Translations under genes and position numbers: made by a program
NCBI GenBank assembly: GCA_963828445.1
Contig: CAWHFP010000017.1
Coordinates: forward strand, 19,818 to 83,817
DNA from: Bog-532 sp963828445
GTDB lineage: Bacteria > Actinomycetota > Actinomycetes > Streptosporangiales > Streptosporangiaceae
Reading direction: 5' to 3'
Length of the DNA: 64,000 bases
The notes under the pieces: model-generated
What the model was told of the DNA's origin: nothing
What the model saw: only the letters and a program-made list of their open reading frames with translations
Databases searched by the model: none
Shown here: positions 50,808 through 58,587 of the stretch, in pieces
How positions within the stretch are numbered: the first letter of the stretch is position 1
Layout: the number at the start of each line of letters is the position of its first letter

Positions 50808-51944
50808 ATGTCTGACCAACTGGCCCACGTCGCGGCCGCGCTGGCCAAGCGGGCCGAGGAGCACGACCGCAGCGCGGCCTTCCCGGCCGACGGCCTCGCC
50901 GAGGTGCACGCGGCCGGGCTGCTCACCGCCACGGTGGCCCCGCAGTACGGTGGTCCCGGCACCGGCCTGGCCGGCACCGCGGCCATCCTGCGCGCCCTGG
51001 GCCGGGGTGACCCGTCGGTCGCCTTGATCTCGGCCATGACCATGTTCGCGCACGCGCTCCAGGCCATCGAGCCGTCCTGGCCGGACGGCCTGTACCGGGC
51101 GGCGGTGGCCGAGTCGGCCGAGCGCCCGGTGCTGATCAACACGCTCCGGGTCGAGCCCGAGCTGGGCACCCCGGCCCGGGGCGGCCTGCCCGCCACCACC
51201 GCCCGGCGGACCGGCGACGGCTGGTCGCTGACCGGCCGGAAGATCTTCTCCACCGGCGCCGAGGGCCTGACCTGGATGGTGGTCTGGGCCCGCACCGAGG
51301 ATGAGCCGGCCCGGGTCGGCGGGTTCCTGGTCCGGGCCGGCTCTCCGGGCATCAGCATCGACCGGACCTGGGACCACCTGGGCCTGCGGGCCAGCCGCAG
51401 CGACGACGTGATCTTCGCCGGGACACCGGTCCCGTACGAGGCGAACACCGGCCTGGCCGAGCCCGCCCCCCGCCAGGGCAGCCCGGTGTTCATGGCCTGG
51501 AACGCGCTCGGTCTCAGCGCCCTGTACCTGGGCGTGGCCGACGCGGCCCGGGACTGGCTGCTGCAGTTCCTGGCCGAGCGGACCCCGGCCAGCCTGGGCC
51601 GCCCGCTGGCCACGCTGCCCCGCTTCCAGTCCGCGGTGGGGGAGATCGACGCCGCCCTGGTCTCGGCGGGCACGCTGATCACGGCCCTGGCCGAGCAGGT
51701 CGACGCCGGGGACGCCAACGCCGTCGCCCGGGCCGGCATCGCCAAGCTGACCGCCACCCGCGCCGCCATCAACGCGGTCCAGGACGCGGTGGCCCTGATC
51801 GGCAACCCCGGCCTGACCCGTCGCCACCCGCTGGAGCGGCACCTGCGGGACGTCCTCTGCTCCCGGGTGCACACCCCGCAGGACGACTCCACCCTGGCCG
51901 CCACCGGCCGCGCCGCCCTGGCCACGGTCACCGATCAGCTGTAG
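50808..51944 (+). CDS. Acyl-CoA dehydrogenase-like flavin monooxygenase (SfnB/DszC type)
   Basis: 378-aa flavoprotein of the acyl-CoA dehydrogenase fold. Order: N-terminal helical domain ('LGRGDPSVALISAMTMFAHA'), beta domain with 'GRKIFSTGAEGLTWMVVWA', C-terminal helices ('QDAVALIGNPGLTRRHPLER'). The pattern 'RRHPLERHLRDVL' and lack of an obvious acyl-CoA catalytic Glu fit the DszC/SfnB monooxygenase branch. It follows the LLM enzyme, so the two may together use organosulfur compounds. ATG 50808 is chosen; in-frame sequence upstream is repeat-derived. Confidence 0.82.
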   Translation: MSDQLAHVAAALAKRAEEHDRSAAFPADGLAEVHAAGLLTATVAPQYGGPGTGLAGTAAILRALGRGDPSVALISAMTMFAHALQAIEPSWPDGLYRAAVAESAERPVLINTLRVEPELGTPARGGLPATTARRTGDGWSLTGRKIFSTGAEGLTWMVVWARTEDEPARVGGFLVRAGSPGISIDRTWDHLGLRASRSDDVIFAGTPVPYEANTGLAEPAPRQGSPVFMAWNALGLSALYLGVADAARDWLLQFLAERTPASLGRPLATLPRFQSAVGEIDAALVSAGTLITALAEQVDAGDANAVARAGIAKLTATRAAINAVQDAVALIGNPGLTRRHPLERHLRDVLCSRVHTPQDDSTLAATGRAALATVTDQL

Positions 51945-51983
51945 CCCGGCCGGAATGTCAGCGGTGGGACCTAGCGTAAGGTC

Positions 51984-52535
51984 ATGACGGCTAACACCCC
52001 ACCGGGCACCACCGAGGGGACCGGCCTGGGGACGCGCGCGGACGGCGTCGGCCAGGCCGCGCCCGGCGGCTACAGCACCGTGACCCCGTGGGTCATCTCC
52101 CGCGACACCGCCCGCCTCATCGATTTCGTGCAGGCCGCGTTCGGGGCGCACGAACTGGCCCGGGTACCCGGCCCGGACGGGCGGATCGGGCACGCCGAGG
52201 TCCGGATCGGCGACGCGGTGGTGATGATGTTCGACCGCGCCGACGGGTGGCCCGAGACCCCGGGGTTCCTGCGCCTGTACGTCGAGGACGCGGATCTGGT
52301 CTACGAGCGGGCGCTGGCCGCGGGGGCCACCTCGGTCACCCCGGTCACCAGCCTGTTCTTCGGCGACCGGGTCGGCCGGGTGCGGGACCCGCTCGGCAAC
52401 ATCTGGTGGATCCAGGCCCATGAAACCGACGTTGACCCGGCTGAGCTGGCCCGCCGCCCGCCGGATCCGGCGGCCATGGCCGCCCTGCGCATGGTGGAGG
52501 AGTCCCTGGACACGGCCATGCGTCAGCCGGACTGA
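51984..52535 (+). CDS. VOC-superfamily protein (glyoxalase/bleomycin-resistance type)
   Basis: 183 aa; vicinal-oxygen-chelate fold with paired beta-alpha units: 'TPWVISRDTARLIDFVQAAF', 'HAEVRIGDAVVMMFDRAD', 'GFLRLYVEDADLVYERALAA' and 'GDRVGRVRDPLGNIWWIQAH'. The final 'DPLGNIWWI' is the PhnB-like hallmark. Metal ligands H (HAEV) and E/H are plausible. First 25 residues are a disordered Gly/Thr-rich leader. Function unknown; 39 bp after the monooxygenase gene. Confidence 0.85.
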   Translation: MTANTPPGTTEGTGLGTRADGVGQAAPGGYSTVTPWVISRDTARLIDFVQAAFGAHELARVPGPDGRIGHAEVRIGDAVVMMFDRADGWPETPGFLRLYVEDADLVYERALAAGATSVTPVTSLFFGDRVGRVRDPLGNIWWIQAHETDVDPAELARRPPDPAAMAALRMVEESLDTAMRQPD

Positions 52536-52548
52536 GCCGGTCCGGGTC

Positions 52549-53130
52549 TCAGAACTCGGCCTTCAGCGCCTCGATCTCGCGGGCGTGCTCGCGCAGCCGG
52601 GCATAGGCGGGCCGGTCCCGGATGCGGGCCAGGGCCCACCGCACCGCCTCGGCCCGGCTGTTGGCGATCCCGGCCGTGATCAGCGTGTCCACCGTCTCCA
52701 GGTCGGCGGGCCCGAGCCGGGCCATCATCGGCACCAGCGGCGCCTCGGCCCGGTCCAGCACCACGTCCGATCCAGCCTGGCTGATCCGGGACGACGGACC
52801 CGGCCGCTCGTCGGAGTAGCCGTCCCCGGCGATCACGAACTCAACCATGGCCACCTGGGGCACCGCCTGCAGATCCTGCCGGAACCCCTGGATCGCTTCG
52901 GCCTCCCGGTGGTCGAACTCCCGGAGGATCAGCGCGTCCGCCTCGGTACCGTCCGGCCGCCGGTCGCCGGGGGGCTCCAGCACCAGCCGGACCAGCAGTT
53001 CGCCCGGCTCGATGCTGGGTTCGTCGCCGTACTGGCGGAGCACCACCCGCTGCACGGCCGGGCCGGGGAAACGGCTCCGGGCCAGGCGCTCGATCTGTTC
53101 CCGCAGATGATTCAGCTCGGCCTGATCCAT
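52549..53130 (-). CDS. Hypothetical protein with C-terminal ribbon-helix-helix-like segment
   Basis: 193 aa, ATG 53130 with GGAGG upstream. The N-terminal 140 residues have no recognised fold. Near the C-terminus 'ETVDTLITAGIANSRAEAVR' followed by 'WALARIRDRPAYARLREH' has the spacing of an RHH DNA-binding unit (alpha helix, tight turn, alpha helix). A near-perfect 27-bp palindrome lies 35 bp upstream (53165-53191), so it may bind DNA and regulate itself. Confidence 0.7.
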   Translation of the reverse strand: MDQAELNHLREQIERLARSRFPGPAVQRVVLRQYGDEPSIEPGELLVRLVLEPPGDRRPDGTEADALILREFDHREAEAIQGFRQDLQAVPQVAMVEFVIAGDGYSDERPGPSSRISQAGSDVVLDRAEAPLVPMMARLGPADLETVDTLITAGIANSRAEAVRWALARIRDRPAYARLREHAREIEALKAEF

Positions 53131-53164
53131 CGTTGCCTCCGCGCGTGCTTTTCGCTTGAAACCA

Positions 53165-53191
53165 GCGTAACTCGCGTATCGCGAGATACGC
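53165..53191. promoter_or_regulatory. 27-bp palindromic operator between divergent genes
   Basis: Arms of 12 bp with one mismatch around TAT: GCGTAACTCGCG (53165-53176) and CGCGAGATACGC (53180-53191). It lies between the RHH-like gene (minus) and the YdcF-like gene (plus), about 35 and 60 bp from their starts. Confidence 0.65.
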
Positions 53192-53251
53192 CACCGGAAA
53201 TACCGGGGCTCACCGTGGATCGGTCCCGGCCGGGCGGCCTAGGCTGGGCGG

Positions 53252-53800
53252 GTGCGTCCGACACGGGTCGCTCGGGCCGCCGCGGTGCTGGTCGCAGGCC
53301 TGCTGTGGAGCGAGTTCGAGCACTGGCGGTCATCGCGGCGCGGGATGGGCAGCCAGCCCGGGCAGCGGGGGACCGGCGAAGCCGTCGTCGTGCTCGGATT
53401 CCGGAACCGCGGCCGCCGGGCCAACGCCATCAATCGCTGGCGGGTGCGGGCGGCCCTGCGCTCCCGCCAGCCCGAGCTGGGGCCGTCCCGGCTGGTGCTG
53501 TGCGGTGGCCCGGTCGGCGGCGCGGTCGCCGAGGCTGAGCTGATGGCCTGCTACGCCCGCGAGGAACGCGGCGACCCGGGCGTGCTCATCACCGAGCTCA
53601 CCAGCCGTTCGACGTGGGAGAACGTGCGTAACGCGATCCCGTTCATCGAGGACGCCGACCGGATCAAGTTCGTGTCGAACTCACTGCACGCCGAGCAGGC
53701 CCGGGTGTACCTCCGGCAGCTCCGGCCCGACCTGGCCGACCGGCTGGTGCCCGCGGCCGACTACCGGTTCGGTGAGCTGACGCTGATCAAGCGGCCCTGA
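53252..53800 (+). CDS. YdcF/SanA-like (DUF218) protein
   Basis: 182 aa from GTG 53252. The DUF218 fold is read from 'GTGEAVVVLGFRNRGRRANA' (first strand and loop), 'LVLCGGPVGGAVAEAELMAC', 'LTSRSTWENVRNAIPF' (the conserved STxENxxN motif) and 'KFVSNSLHAEQARVYLRQL'. A short hydrophobic N-terminus ('AAAVLVAGLLW') may be a weak anchor. Family members have loosely defined roles in envelope metabolism. Confidence 0.85.
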   Translation: MRPTRVARAAAVLVAGLLWSEFEHWRSSRRGMGSQPGQRGTGEAVVVLGFRNRGRRANAINRWRVRAALRSRQPELGPSRLVLCGGPVGGAVAEAELMACYAREERGDPGVLITELTSRSTWENVRNAIPFIEDADRIKFVSNSLHAEQARVYLRQLRPDLADRLVPAADYRFGELTLIKRP

Positions 53801-53855
53801 CCGCGATCGGCCGCTGGCGCCTCCGGCAGGCCAGGCTCACGGGCGGAGCCGCGGC

Positions 53856-54926
53856 TCAGCGCCCGGACCAGATCGGGTAGTCGAGGTAGCCGCGGTCGCC
53901 GCCGCGGTAGTAGGTGCCCCGGTCCGCCTCGGCCAGCTCGTGGCCGAGGGCGAGCCGGCTGACCAGGTCGGGATTGGCGATGAACCGGGCCGCGAACGAC
54001 ACGGCGTCGGCCCGGCCCGCCTCGACCAGGGCGTCCCCGCTCCCGGCCTCGTACCCGTGGTTGGCCACCAGTGCGCCGCCGAACAGCTTGCGGTACCGGG
54101 CCACCGCCTCGGTGTCCGGCGGACCGCCCGGCGTGGCCGGAGCAGGCCCGCGCAGGTGCAGGTAACCCAGCTCGCTCTCGCTGAGCGCGGTGACCGCGTC
54201 GTCGTAGGTGGCCAGGGTCCCTTCGTCGGCCGTGAACGGGTACTGGCCCGGCCGGGAGCCGGCCCGGGGCTCGTCCCGGATCGTCCAGTACGGCGACAGC
54301 CGCACCCCGGTCCGTGCGGGGCCGTCCCAGGCCGTGGCCACCGCGTCGGTGACCTCCCGCAGCAGCCGCCCGCGGTCGGCCCCGTACCCGTCCGGGCGGC
54401 GGTTCAGCCGCGGGTGCAGGGACTGCGCCAGCAGGTAGGTCCCGTTGGCGGCGATCTCCACCCCGTCGAATCCGGCCTGCCGCGCGTGCCCGGCCGCCGT
54501 CCCGAAGTCCCGCACCACCGCGCGCAGGTCGGCGGCGGTCATGGCCGATGGGGCCGGTCCCGGTCCGAACCCGGCGCCGGTGTGCCAGAGCTGCAGCACG
54601 ATCCGGCCGCCGACCGCGTGCACCACGCTGGTGACCCGGTGCCAGGCCGCGACCTGGGCCGCGCTGTAGATCCCGGGCACGTCCGGGTAGCCGCCCGCGG
54701 CCTGCTCGCTGACCCAGGTGCCCTCGGCCACGATCAGGCCGGCGCTGGCCCGCTGGGCGTAGTAGGCCGCGTGCCGGTCGGTCACGGTCAGCGTGGCCGG
54801 GTCGGCCCGGCAGCGGGTGGCCGGGGCCATCACCACCCGGTTGGGCAGTTCCAGGCCGCCCAGGGTGACCGGCCGCAGCAGCGGCCGGAGGTCACCCGGT
54901 TGGTTACCCTGCTGGTGGTGGATCAT
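53856..54926 (-). CDS. Old yellow enzyme family ene-reductase with altered active site
   Basis: FMN-dependent oxidoreductase, 356 aa from ATG 54926 (GGAGAGGCGACC upstream). Family text: 'LLRPVTLGGLELPNRVVMAP', 'QLWHTGAG', 'LNRRPDGYGADRGRLLREV', 'GRADAVSFAARFIANPDLVSRL'. The substrate-anion loop that normally reads E-I-H-G-A-N-G-Y-L is 'EIAANGTYLLAQ' (54431-54470), so the conserved His is missing. The divergent ECF sigma gene starts 71 bp away. Reductase of alkenes is the family role, but activity may be altered. Confidence 0.88.
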   Translation of the reverse strand: MIHHQQGNQPGDLRPLLRPVTLGGLELPNRVVMAPATRCRADPATLTVTDRHAAYYAQRASAGLIVAEGTWVSEQAAGGYPDVPGIYSAAQVAAWHRVTSVVHAVGGRIVLQLWHTGAGFGPGPAPSAMTAADLRAVVRDFGTAAGHARQAGFDGVEIAANGTYLLAQSLHPRLNRRPDGYGADRGRLLREVTDAVATAWDGPARTGVRLSPYWTIRDEPRAGSRPGQYPFTADEGTLATYDDAVTALSESELGYLHLRGPAPATPGGPPDTEAVARYRKLFGGALVANHGYEAGSGDALVEAGRADAVSFAARFIANPDLVSRLALGHELAEADRGTYYRGGDRGYLDYPIWSGR

Positions 54927-54997
54927 TGGTCGCCTCTCCCTGTCGCGGTGTCTGCGAAGCCATGAAGCAGACGGACGGCGGCAAGGAAAGGTGACCA

Positions 54998-55864
54998 ATG
55001 GACGAGCATGAGCTGGCCGCGCGGTTCGAGGCCCACCGCGAGACCCTGCGCGGGGTGGCCTACCGCCTGCTGGGTTCCCTGGCCGAGGCGGACGACGCCG
55101 TGCAGGAGGCCTGGTTCCGGCTGAGCCGGAGCGACGTCGGCGCCATCGGCAGCCTGGAGGCGTGGCTGCGGACCACGGTGTCACGCATCTGCCTGGACAT
55201 GCTGCGGACCCGGGCCGCCCGCCGCGAGGAGCCCCTGGACGACCGGCTGCCCGCGGTCGCGGCCGGGGACGGCCCCGAGCAGGAGGCGGTGCTGGTCGAC
55301 TCGGTGGGCCGGGCCATGCTGGTGGTGCTGGACCGGCTGGCCCCGGCCGAACGGGTCGCGTTCGTGCTGCACGACCTGTTCGGCGTGCCGTTCGGCGAGA
55401 TCGCCCCGATCCTGCTCCGCAACGAGGCGGCCACCAAGAAGCTGGCCAGCCGGGCCCGGCACCGGGTCCGCGGCGTGCCCGCGGTGCCGCCCGCCGAGCT
55501 GGACCGGCAGCGGCCGGTGGTGGAGGCGTTCCTGGCCGCCACCCGCCAGGGTGACCTGGAGGCCCTGCTGGCCGTGCTGGCCCCGGACGTGGTGCGGCGG
55601 GCCGACGCGGTGCTGCTGGCTCCCGGCCGCGCCGCCGAACTGCGCGGCGCCTGCCCGGTGGCCCGGGAGATGGTGGCGTTCGGCGGGCGGTCCCGCTACG
55701 CGGCCCCGGCGCTGGTCACCGGGACCGTCGGGGCGCTGGTGGCCCCGGGCGGCCGGCTGCTGCTGGTCATCGCGATCACCGTGGCCGGAGACCGGGTGGC
55801 TGGCTACGAGCTGATCGCTGACCCGGCCCGGCTGGGCCAGGTCGAGCTGGCGGTTCTGGACTAG
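54998..55864 (+). CDS. ECF RNA polymerase sigma factor (SigJ-like, ECF41 type)
   Basis: 288 aa. Sigma region 2: 'RGVAYRLLGSLAEADDAVQE' with 'AWLRTTVSRICLDMLR'; region 4: 'LAPAERVAFVLHDLFGVPF' and 'NEAATKKLASRARHRVRG'. The last 110 residues form a SnoaL/NTF2-like domain ('VVEAFLAATRQGDLEALLAV'), which in this group replaces an anti-sigma factor as an internal control. AAAGG precedes ATG 54998. The adjacent oxidoreductase gene is a typical kind of target. Confidence 0.93.
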   Translation: MDEHELAARFEAHRETLRGVAYRLLGSLAEADDAVQEAWFRLSRSDVGAIGSLEAWLRTTVSRICLDMLRTRAARREEPLDDRLPAVAAGDGPEQEAVLVDSVGRAMLVVLDRLAPAERVAFVLHDLFGVPFGEIAPILLRNEAATKKLASRARHRVRGVPAVPPAELDRQRPVVEAFLAATRQGDLEALLAVLAPDVVRRADAVLLAPGRAAELRGACPVAREMVAFGGRSRYAAPALVTGTVGALVAPGGRLLLVIAITVAGDRVAGYELIADPARLGQVELAVLD

Positions 55865-56061
55865 GCGGTGGTGGCGCGGCGCCCGGCGGCCCGGACGGCG
55901 GCCGCGATGTCGTCGGCGGTGGCCAGTTTCTCCATCGCCTCGTGGGCGTCGGAGGCTCGCGCGGGCCCAGCCTGCAGCGCGCACTGGCTCTGGCCACGGG
56001 CCCGCCAGTGCCACGCGCCCGCCCGGGCGGGCGGCCGAACCGGGGGGAAGGAGAGCGGCAT
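55861..56061 (-). CDS. Small hypothetical protein (66 aa)
   Basis: Basic 66-aa protein with 'AWHWRARGQSQCALQ' in the middle and an Ala-rich helical C-terminus ('EKLATADDIAAAVRAAGRR'). GAGGTGA sits 8 nt before ATG 56061. The stop overlaps the end of the sigma gene by 4 bp. Upstream it shares a spaced promoter-like block with the secreted-protein gene at 57177-57788, which supports a real gene. No family recognised; not an MftA-type peptide. Confidence 0.45.
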   Translation of the reverse strand: MPLSFPPVRPPARAGAWHWRARGQSQCALQAGPARASDAHEAMEKLATADDIAAAVRAAGRRATTA

Positions 56062-56112
56062 GGCGATATCACCTCGAAGGGCCGGTATTAATTGAATGAT
56101 GCGACTAAGTAT

Positions 56113-56161
56113 GAGTCGCGCGAGCAGCCGTTTTGGTTCACACGGTTACTGACTCGTTACT
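56113..56161 (-). promoter_or_regulatory. Conserved promoter-like block, copy A
   Basis: Read on the minus strand it contains TAACGA, then 30 bp, then TCGCGCGACTC. Copy B (57937-57985) has the same ends and spacing, and 15 of 30 middle bases match, including TAAC, GTG, ACC and AAA. Both copies lie upstream of minus-strand genes. Confidence 0.55.
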
Positions 56162-56222
56162 CTCAGTCCCGAAATGCCCCCTTAGAGCCTCGTTCCCGGG
56201 CTTGGCGGGCTCAGTGATAGTC

Positions 56223-56245
56223 CGATATCGCAATGTTCGATATCG
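56223..56245 (+). promoter_or_regulatory. Paired CGATATCG sites, probable MarR operator
   Basis: Two perfect copies of the self-palindrome CGATATCG at 56223-56230 and 56238-56245, 15 bp centre to centre. They cover the first possible ATG (56233) of the MarR gene, so the true start is more likely GTG 56254. Confidence 0.6.
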
Positions 56246-56253
56246 TAGTTCTT

Positions 56254-56673
56254 GTGAGTCCTGACCAGTCCGCCCTGCTGGCGCTGCAACGCGCCACCCA
56301 CGTGACCCTGCACGCGCTCGGTCGTGAGCTGGCCAGCCTGGGGCTGACCGCCGCCGAGATCAACGCCCTGGCCAACCTGGCCGATGGCCGGGCCCGCACC
56401 GTGTCCGAGCTGGGCGCGGCCACCGGCAGCCGGCCCACCACCGTGACCAGCGTGCTCGACCGGCTCGAACACCATGGGCACATCACTCGCGGCCCGCGCC
56501 CGGGCGACCGCCGGGCCGTGCTCATCGAACTGACCGGCACCGGGCGCCAAGCCGCGGCCACCATCCAGCAGACCCTGGCCGGGCTGGAGCGGCGCGCCCT
56601 GGCTGACCTGGATCCCGCCGCGCTGGCCGCGTTCCACGCGGTGCTGCAGGCCCTGATGGAGGTGACCTCATGA
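56254..56673 (+). CDS. MarR-family transcriptional regulator
   Basis: 139 aa from GTG 56254 (146 aa if ATG 56233 is used, but that ATG lies inside the operator). Winged helix: 'LTAAEINALANLADGRARTV' with 'LGAATGSRPTTVTSVLDRLE' and the wing 'GPRPGDRRAVLIELTGTG'. Flanking helices form the dimer. It overlaps the next gene (ATGA) and is preceded by paired CGATATCG sites, so it probably represses its own operon. Confidence 0.92.
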   Translation: MSPDQSALLALQRATHVTLHALGRELASLGLTAAEINALANLADGRARTVSELGAATGSRPTTVTSVLDRLEHHGHITRGPRPGDRRAVLIELTGTGRQAAATIQQTLAGLERRALADLDPAALAAFHAVLQALMEVTS

Positions 56674-57080
56674 CCGGTACGCCCTTCGACGAGCTCATGC
56701 GGCAGGTGACGGCCGGGTCCGCGCGCTTCGGCCACCGCCAGCACGTCCACCTGACCTGGCTGGCCGTGCGCCGCTACGGCTCCGCCACCGCGATCACCCT
56801 GGTCAGCGAGGGCATCCAGCAGACCGCCCGCTACGCCGGGGCGCCGCAGAAGTACCACGCCACCGTCAGCCGGGCCTGGGTCGAGCTGGTCGGCCACCAC
56901 GCCACCGCGCCGGGGGCGGAGGACGACGACTTCGACGGTTTCATCAGCCGCAATCCGGCTCTGCTCGACAAGCGGCTGCTGACCCGGTTCTACCGATCGT
57001 CGACCCTGGCCAGCCAGGAGGCCCGGTCCGGCTGGGTCGAGCCCGACCTGGCCCCGTTCCCCTGGCTGGCGGCCGGATAG
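56670..57080 (+). CDS. Conserved hypothetical protein, His-rich, coupled to MarR
   Basis: 136 aa, start overlapping the marR stop. The N-terminal 'ARFGHRQHVHLTWLAVRRYG' and 'KYHATVSRAWVELVGHHATA' carry seven histidines in regular positions and could bind metal or heme, but no named family is recognised. Ends 'WVEPDLAPFPWLAAG'. Translational coupling suggests it works with, or is the main target of, the MarR regulator. A perfect terminator hairpin follows. Confidence 0.75.
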   Translation: MTGTPFDELMRQVTAGSARFGHRQHVHLTWLAVRRYGSATAITLVSEGIQQTARYAGAPQKYHATVSRAWVELVGHHATAPGAEDDDFDGFISRNPALLDKRLLTRFYRSSTLASQEARSGWVEPDLAPFPWLAAG

Positions 57081-57084
57081 CAAA

Positions 57085-57119
57085 CGGCCCGGCACCCTCC
57101 CCAAGAAGGTGCCGGGCCG
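57085..57119 (+). terminator. Intrinsic terminator after the MarR operon
   Basis: Perfect 12-bp stem: CGGCCCGGCACC (57085-57096) pairs with 57108-57119 around an 11-nt loop, 4 bp after the stop codon. The convergent secreted-protein gene ends at 57177, so it may serve both directions. Confidence 0.85.
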
Positions 57120-57176
57120 CCGCGTTAACAGGACTAGCCAGCGATGATTATCGGCCGATCAAGATTTGCGGCGACG

Positions 57177-57788
57177 CTAGCCCACGTAGTGCAGGTACGA
57201 ACCCGCGTCGTGCGACGAGGACGCCAGCGAGTCCGTGGACACGTGCCCGTTGCCAATCACGATGACTCGCCCGGTCGCGGCGTTCAACCACTGGAGACCG
57301 TGGTTGCTGTTGCCCGTGTCGTTCTGGGTGTCGCCGATGCCGTAGAACTCCTGGCTGGCACCCCCGTCGCAGTGGGCCAGCGTGAGGCTCGCGTAGGCCG
57401 AGGTCTGGGTGACACACAGGCCGGACCGCCTGCCGCCCGGCGCCCACTCGAGCACCCGCTCGTTGTCGTTGCCATTGGTCTGGTGGGCGTAGAAGTCCGT
57501 GCCCGTATCCGTCGACGTGGCCTTGCTGCTGGAGAGCTGGTAGCTGGGCGCCCGATTCTGGTTGCGGTCCCAGGGGTTGCCGCCCCTGCTGTTACTGACC
57601 TTCACCGCTAGGCCGTAGCCACTGCTGTTGGCCAGGTCGCCGCAGGAGCCAGCCAGCGGACCCTGGGTGATGCCAGTGCAAGCGGACGTGGATGCGCCAG
57701 CCGACACGACGCCAACGCCGATCCCGCCCGCGGCCAGAGCGACAGTAGCGGCGCCAGCCGCGAAACGGGTCCTCGATACTTTGAACAA
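57177..57788 (-). CDS. Secreted protein of unknown function
   Basis: 203 aa from TTG 57788, chosen because AAAGGAGATCA lies 5 nt upstream. Signal peptide 'FKVSRTRFAAGAATVALAAG' with cleavage likely after 'SAGAS'. The mature part has four cysteines and beta-strand text ('SGLCVTQTSAYASLTLAHCD', 'NHGLQWLNAATGRVIVI') with a ricin-like QW turn; a beta-trefoil lectin is possible but not shown. Codon use is less extremely GC-rich than the neighbours, which hints at recent acquisition. It shares an upstream block with the 66-aa gene. Confidence 0.75.
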   Translation of the reverse strand: MFKVSRTRFAAGAATVALAAGGIGVGVVSAGASTSACTGITQGPLAGSCGDLANSSGYGLAVKVSNSRGGNPWDRNQNRAPSYQLSSSKATSTDTGTDFYAHQTNGNDNERVLEWAPGGRRSGLCVTQTSAYASLTLAHCDGGASQEFYGIGDTQNDTGNSNHGLQWLNAATGRVIVIGNGHVSTDSLASSSHDAGSYLHYVG

Positions 57789-57936
57789 GCTGATCTCCTT
57801 TGACGTTTCGCTGCCCCGCTCGGGCGAGGCAACCGGGAAAGACGAGCCCCCCGGCTTGCCGCAGCTGCGCATACTGCGGCCAGCCCGAAGGCGGTCATTC
57901 TCGGTGGTGACTTAGTTGCCCAGCGTCACTAGAGAA

Positions 57937-57985
57937 GAGTCGCGCGACACGCACTTTCGGTACACCTAGTTATCAGTTCGTTACT
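57937..57985 (-). promoter_or_regulatory. Conserved promoter-like block, copy B
   Basis: Counterpart of 56113-56161, with identical end motifs (TAACGA and TCGCGCGACTC on the minus strand) at identical spacing. It lies about 150 bp upstream of the secreted-protein start. Confidence 0.55.
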
Positions 57986-58074
57986 TAAGGTGACCGCATA
58001 AATGCCCGCGAAGGCCCGATCGGGCGAAAAGTGCGGACTGGCCAGCCGATACCCCGCTGCGCGGGGCGGGCGAT

Positions 58075-58587
58075 TTACGCCGCTGAATTCACGGTGGCCG
58101 ACAGGTCGAGCGACCCGGCCAGCGTCTGGTAAACCACGCAGTAGCGCAGGGTGAGCTTGAGGAGGGTGTCGATCTCCTCGGCGGTCGCGTCGGTGTCCAG
58201 GGCGAAGCCCAGCCGGATGGCGGTGAAGCCGACCGGGGCGTCCTTGGCCACGGCCAGCGTGCCGCGGAAGTCCAGGTCGCCTTCGGCGGTCACGGTGCCG
58301 CCGCGGACGTCGAGCTTGAGCGAGGTGGCGACCGCCCGCAGCGTGACCCCGGCGCACGCCACCAGGGCCTGCAACAGCATGTCGCCGGAGCAGGCCAGCG
58401 TCCCGTCCCCGCCGGTGGCGGGGTGCAGCCCGGCCTTGGCCAGGGCCTGGCCGGTGGCCACCGAGCAGCTCAGTTCCTCCTCGCCCAGCTGTCCGTGCGC
58501 CTGCAGCGTGATCATCGCCTGCTCGGGATGCTCGCGGTAGGTGTCCTTCAGCGGCTGCTGCACGGAGCGGAGTTCGGTCGCGTCCAC
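58075..58587 (-). CDS. OsmC-family protein
   Basis: 170 aa from GTG 58587, with GGGAGAGAGGACC upstream. OsmC/Ohr fold, thiol-dependent peroxidase family: 'TGGDGTLACSGDMLLQALVA' with the conserved 'CAGVTLRAVATSL', and the second Cys region 'LTLRYCVVYQTLAGSLDLSA'. Such proteins reduce organic hydroperoxides, or are uncharacterised relatives. Stand-alone gene. Confidence 0.88.
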   Translation of the reverse strand: MDATELRSVQQPLKDTYREHPEQAMITLQAHGQLGEEELSCSVATGQALAKAGLHPATGGDGTLACSGDMLLQALVACAGVTLRAVATSLKLDVRGGTVTAEGDLDFRGTLAVAKDAPVGFTAIRLGFALDTDATAEEIDTLLKLTLRYCVVYQTLAGSLDLSATVNSAA

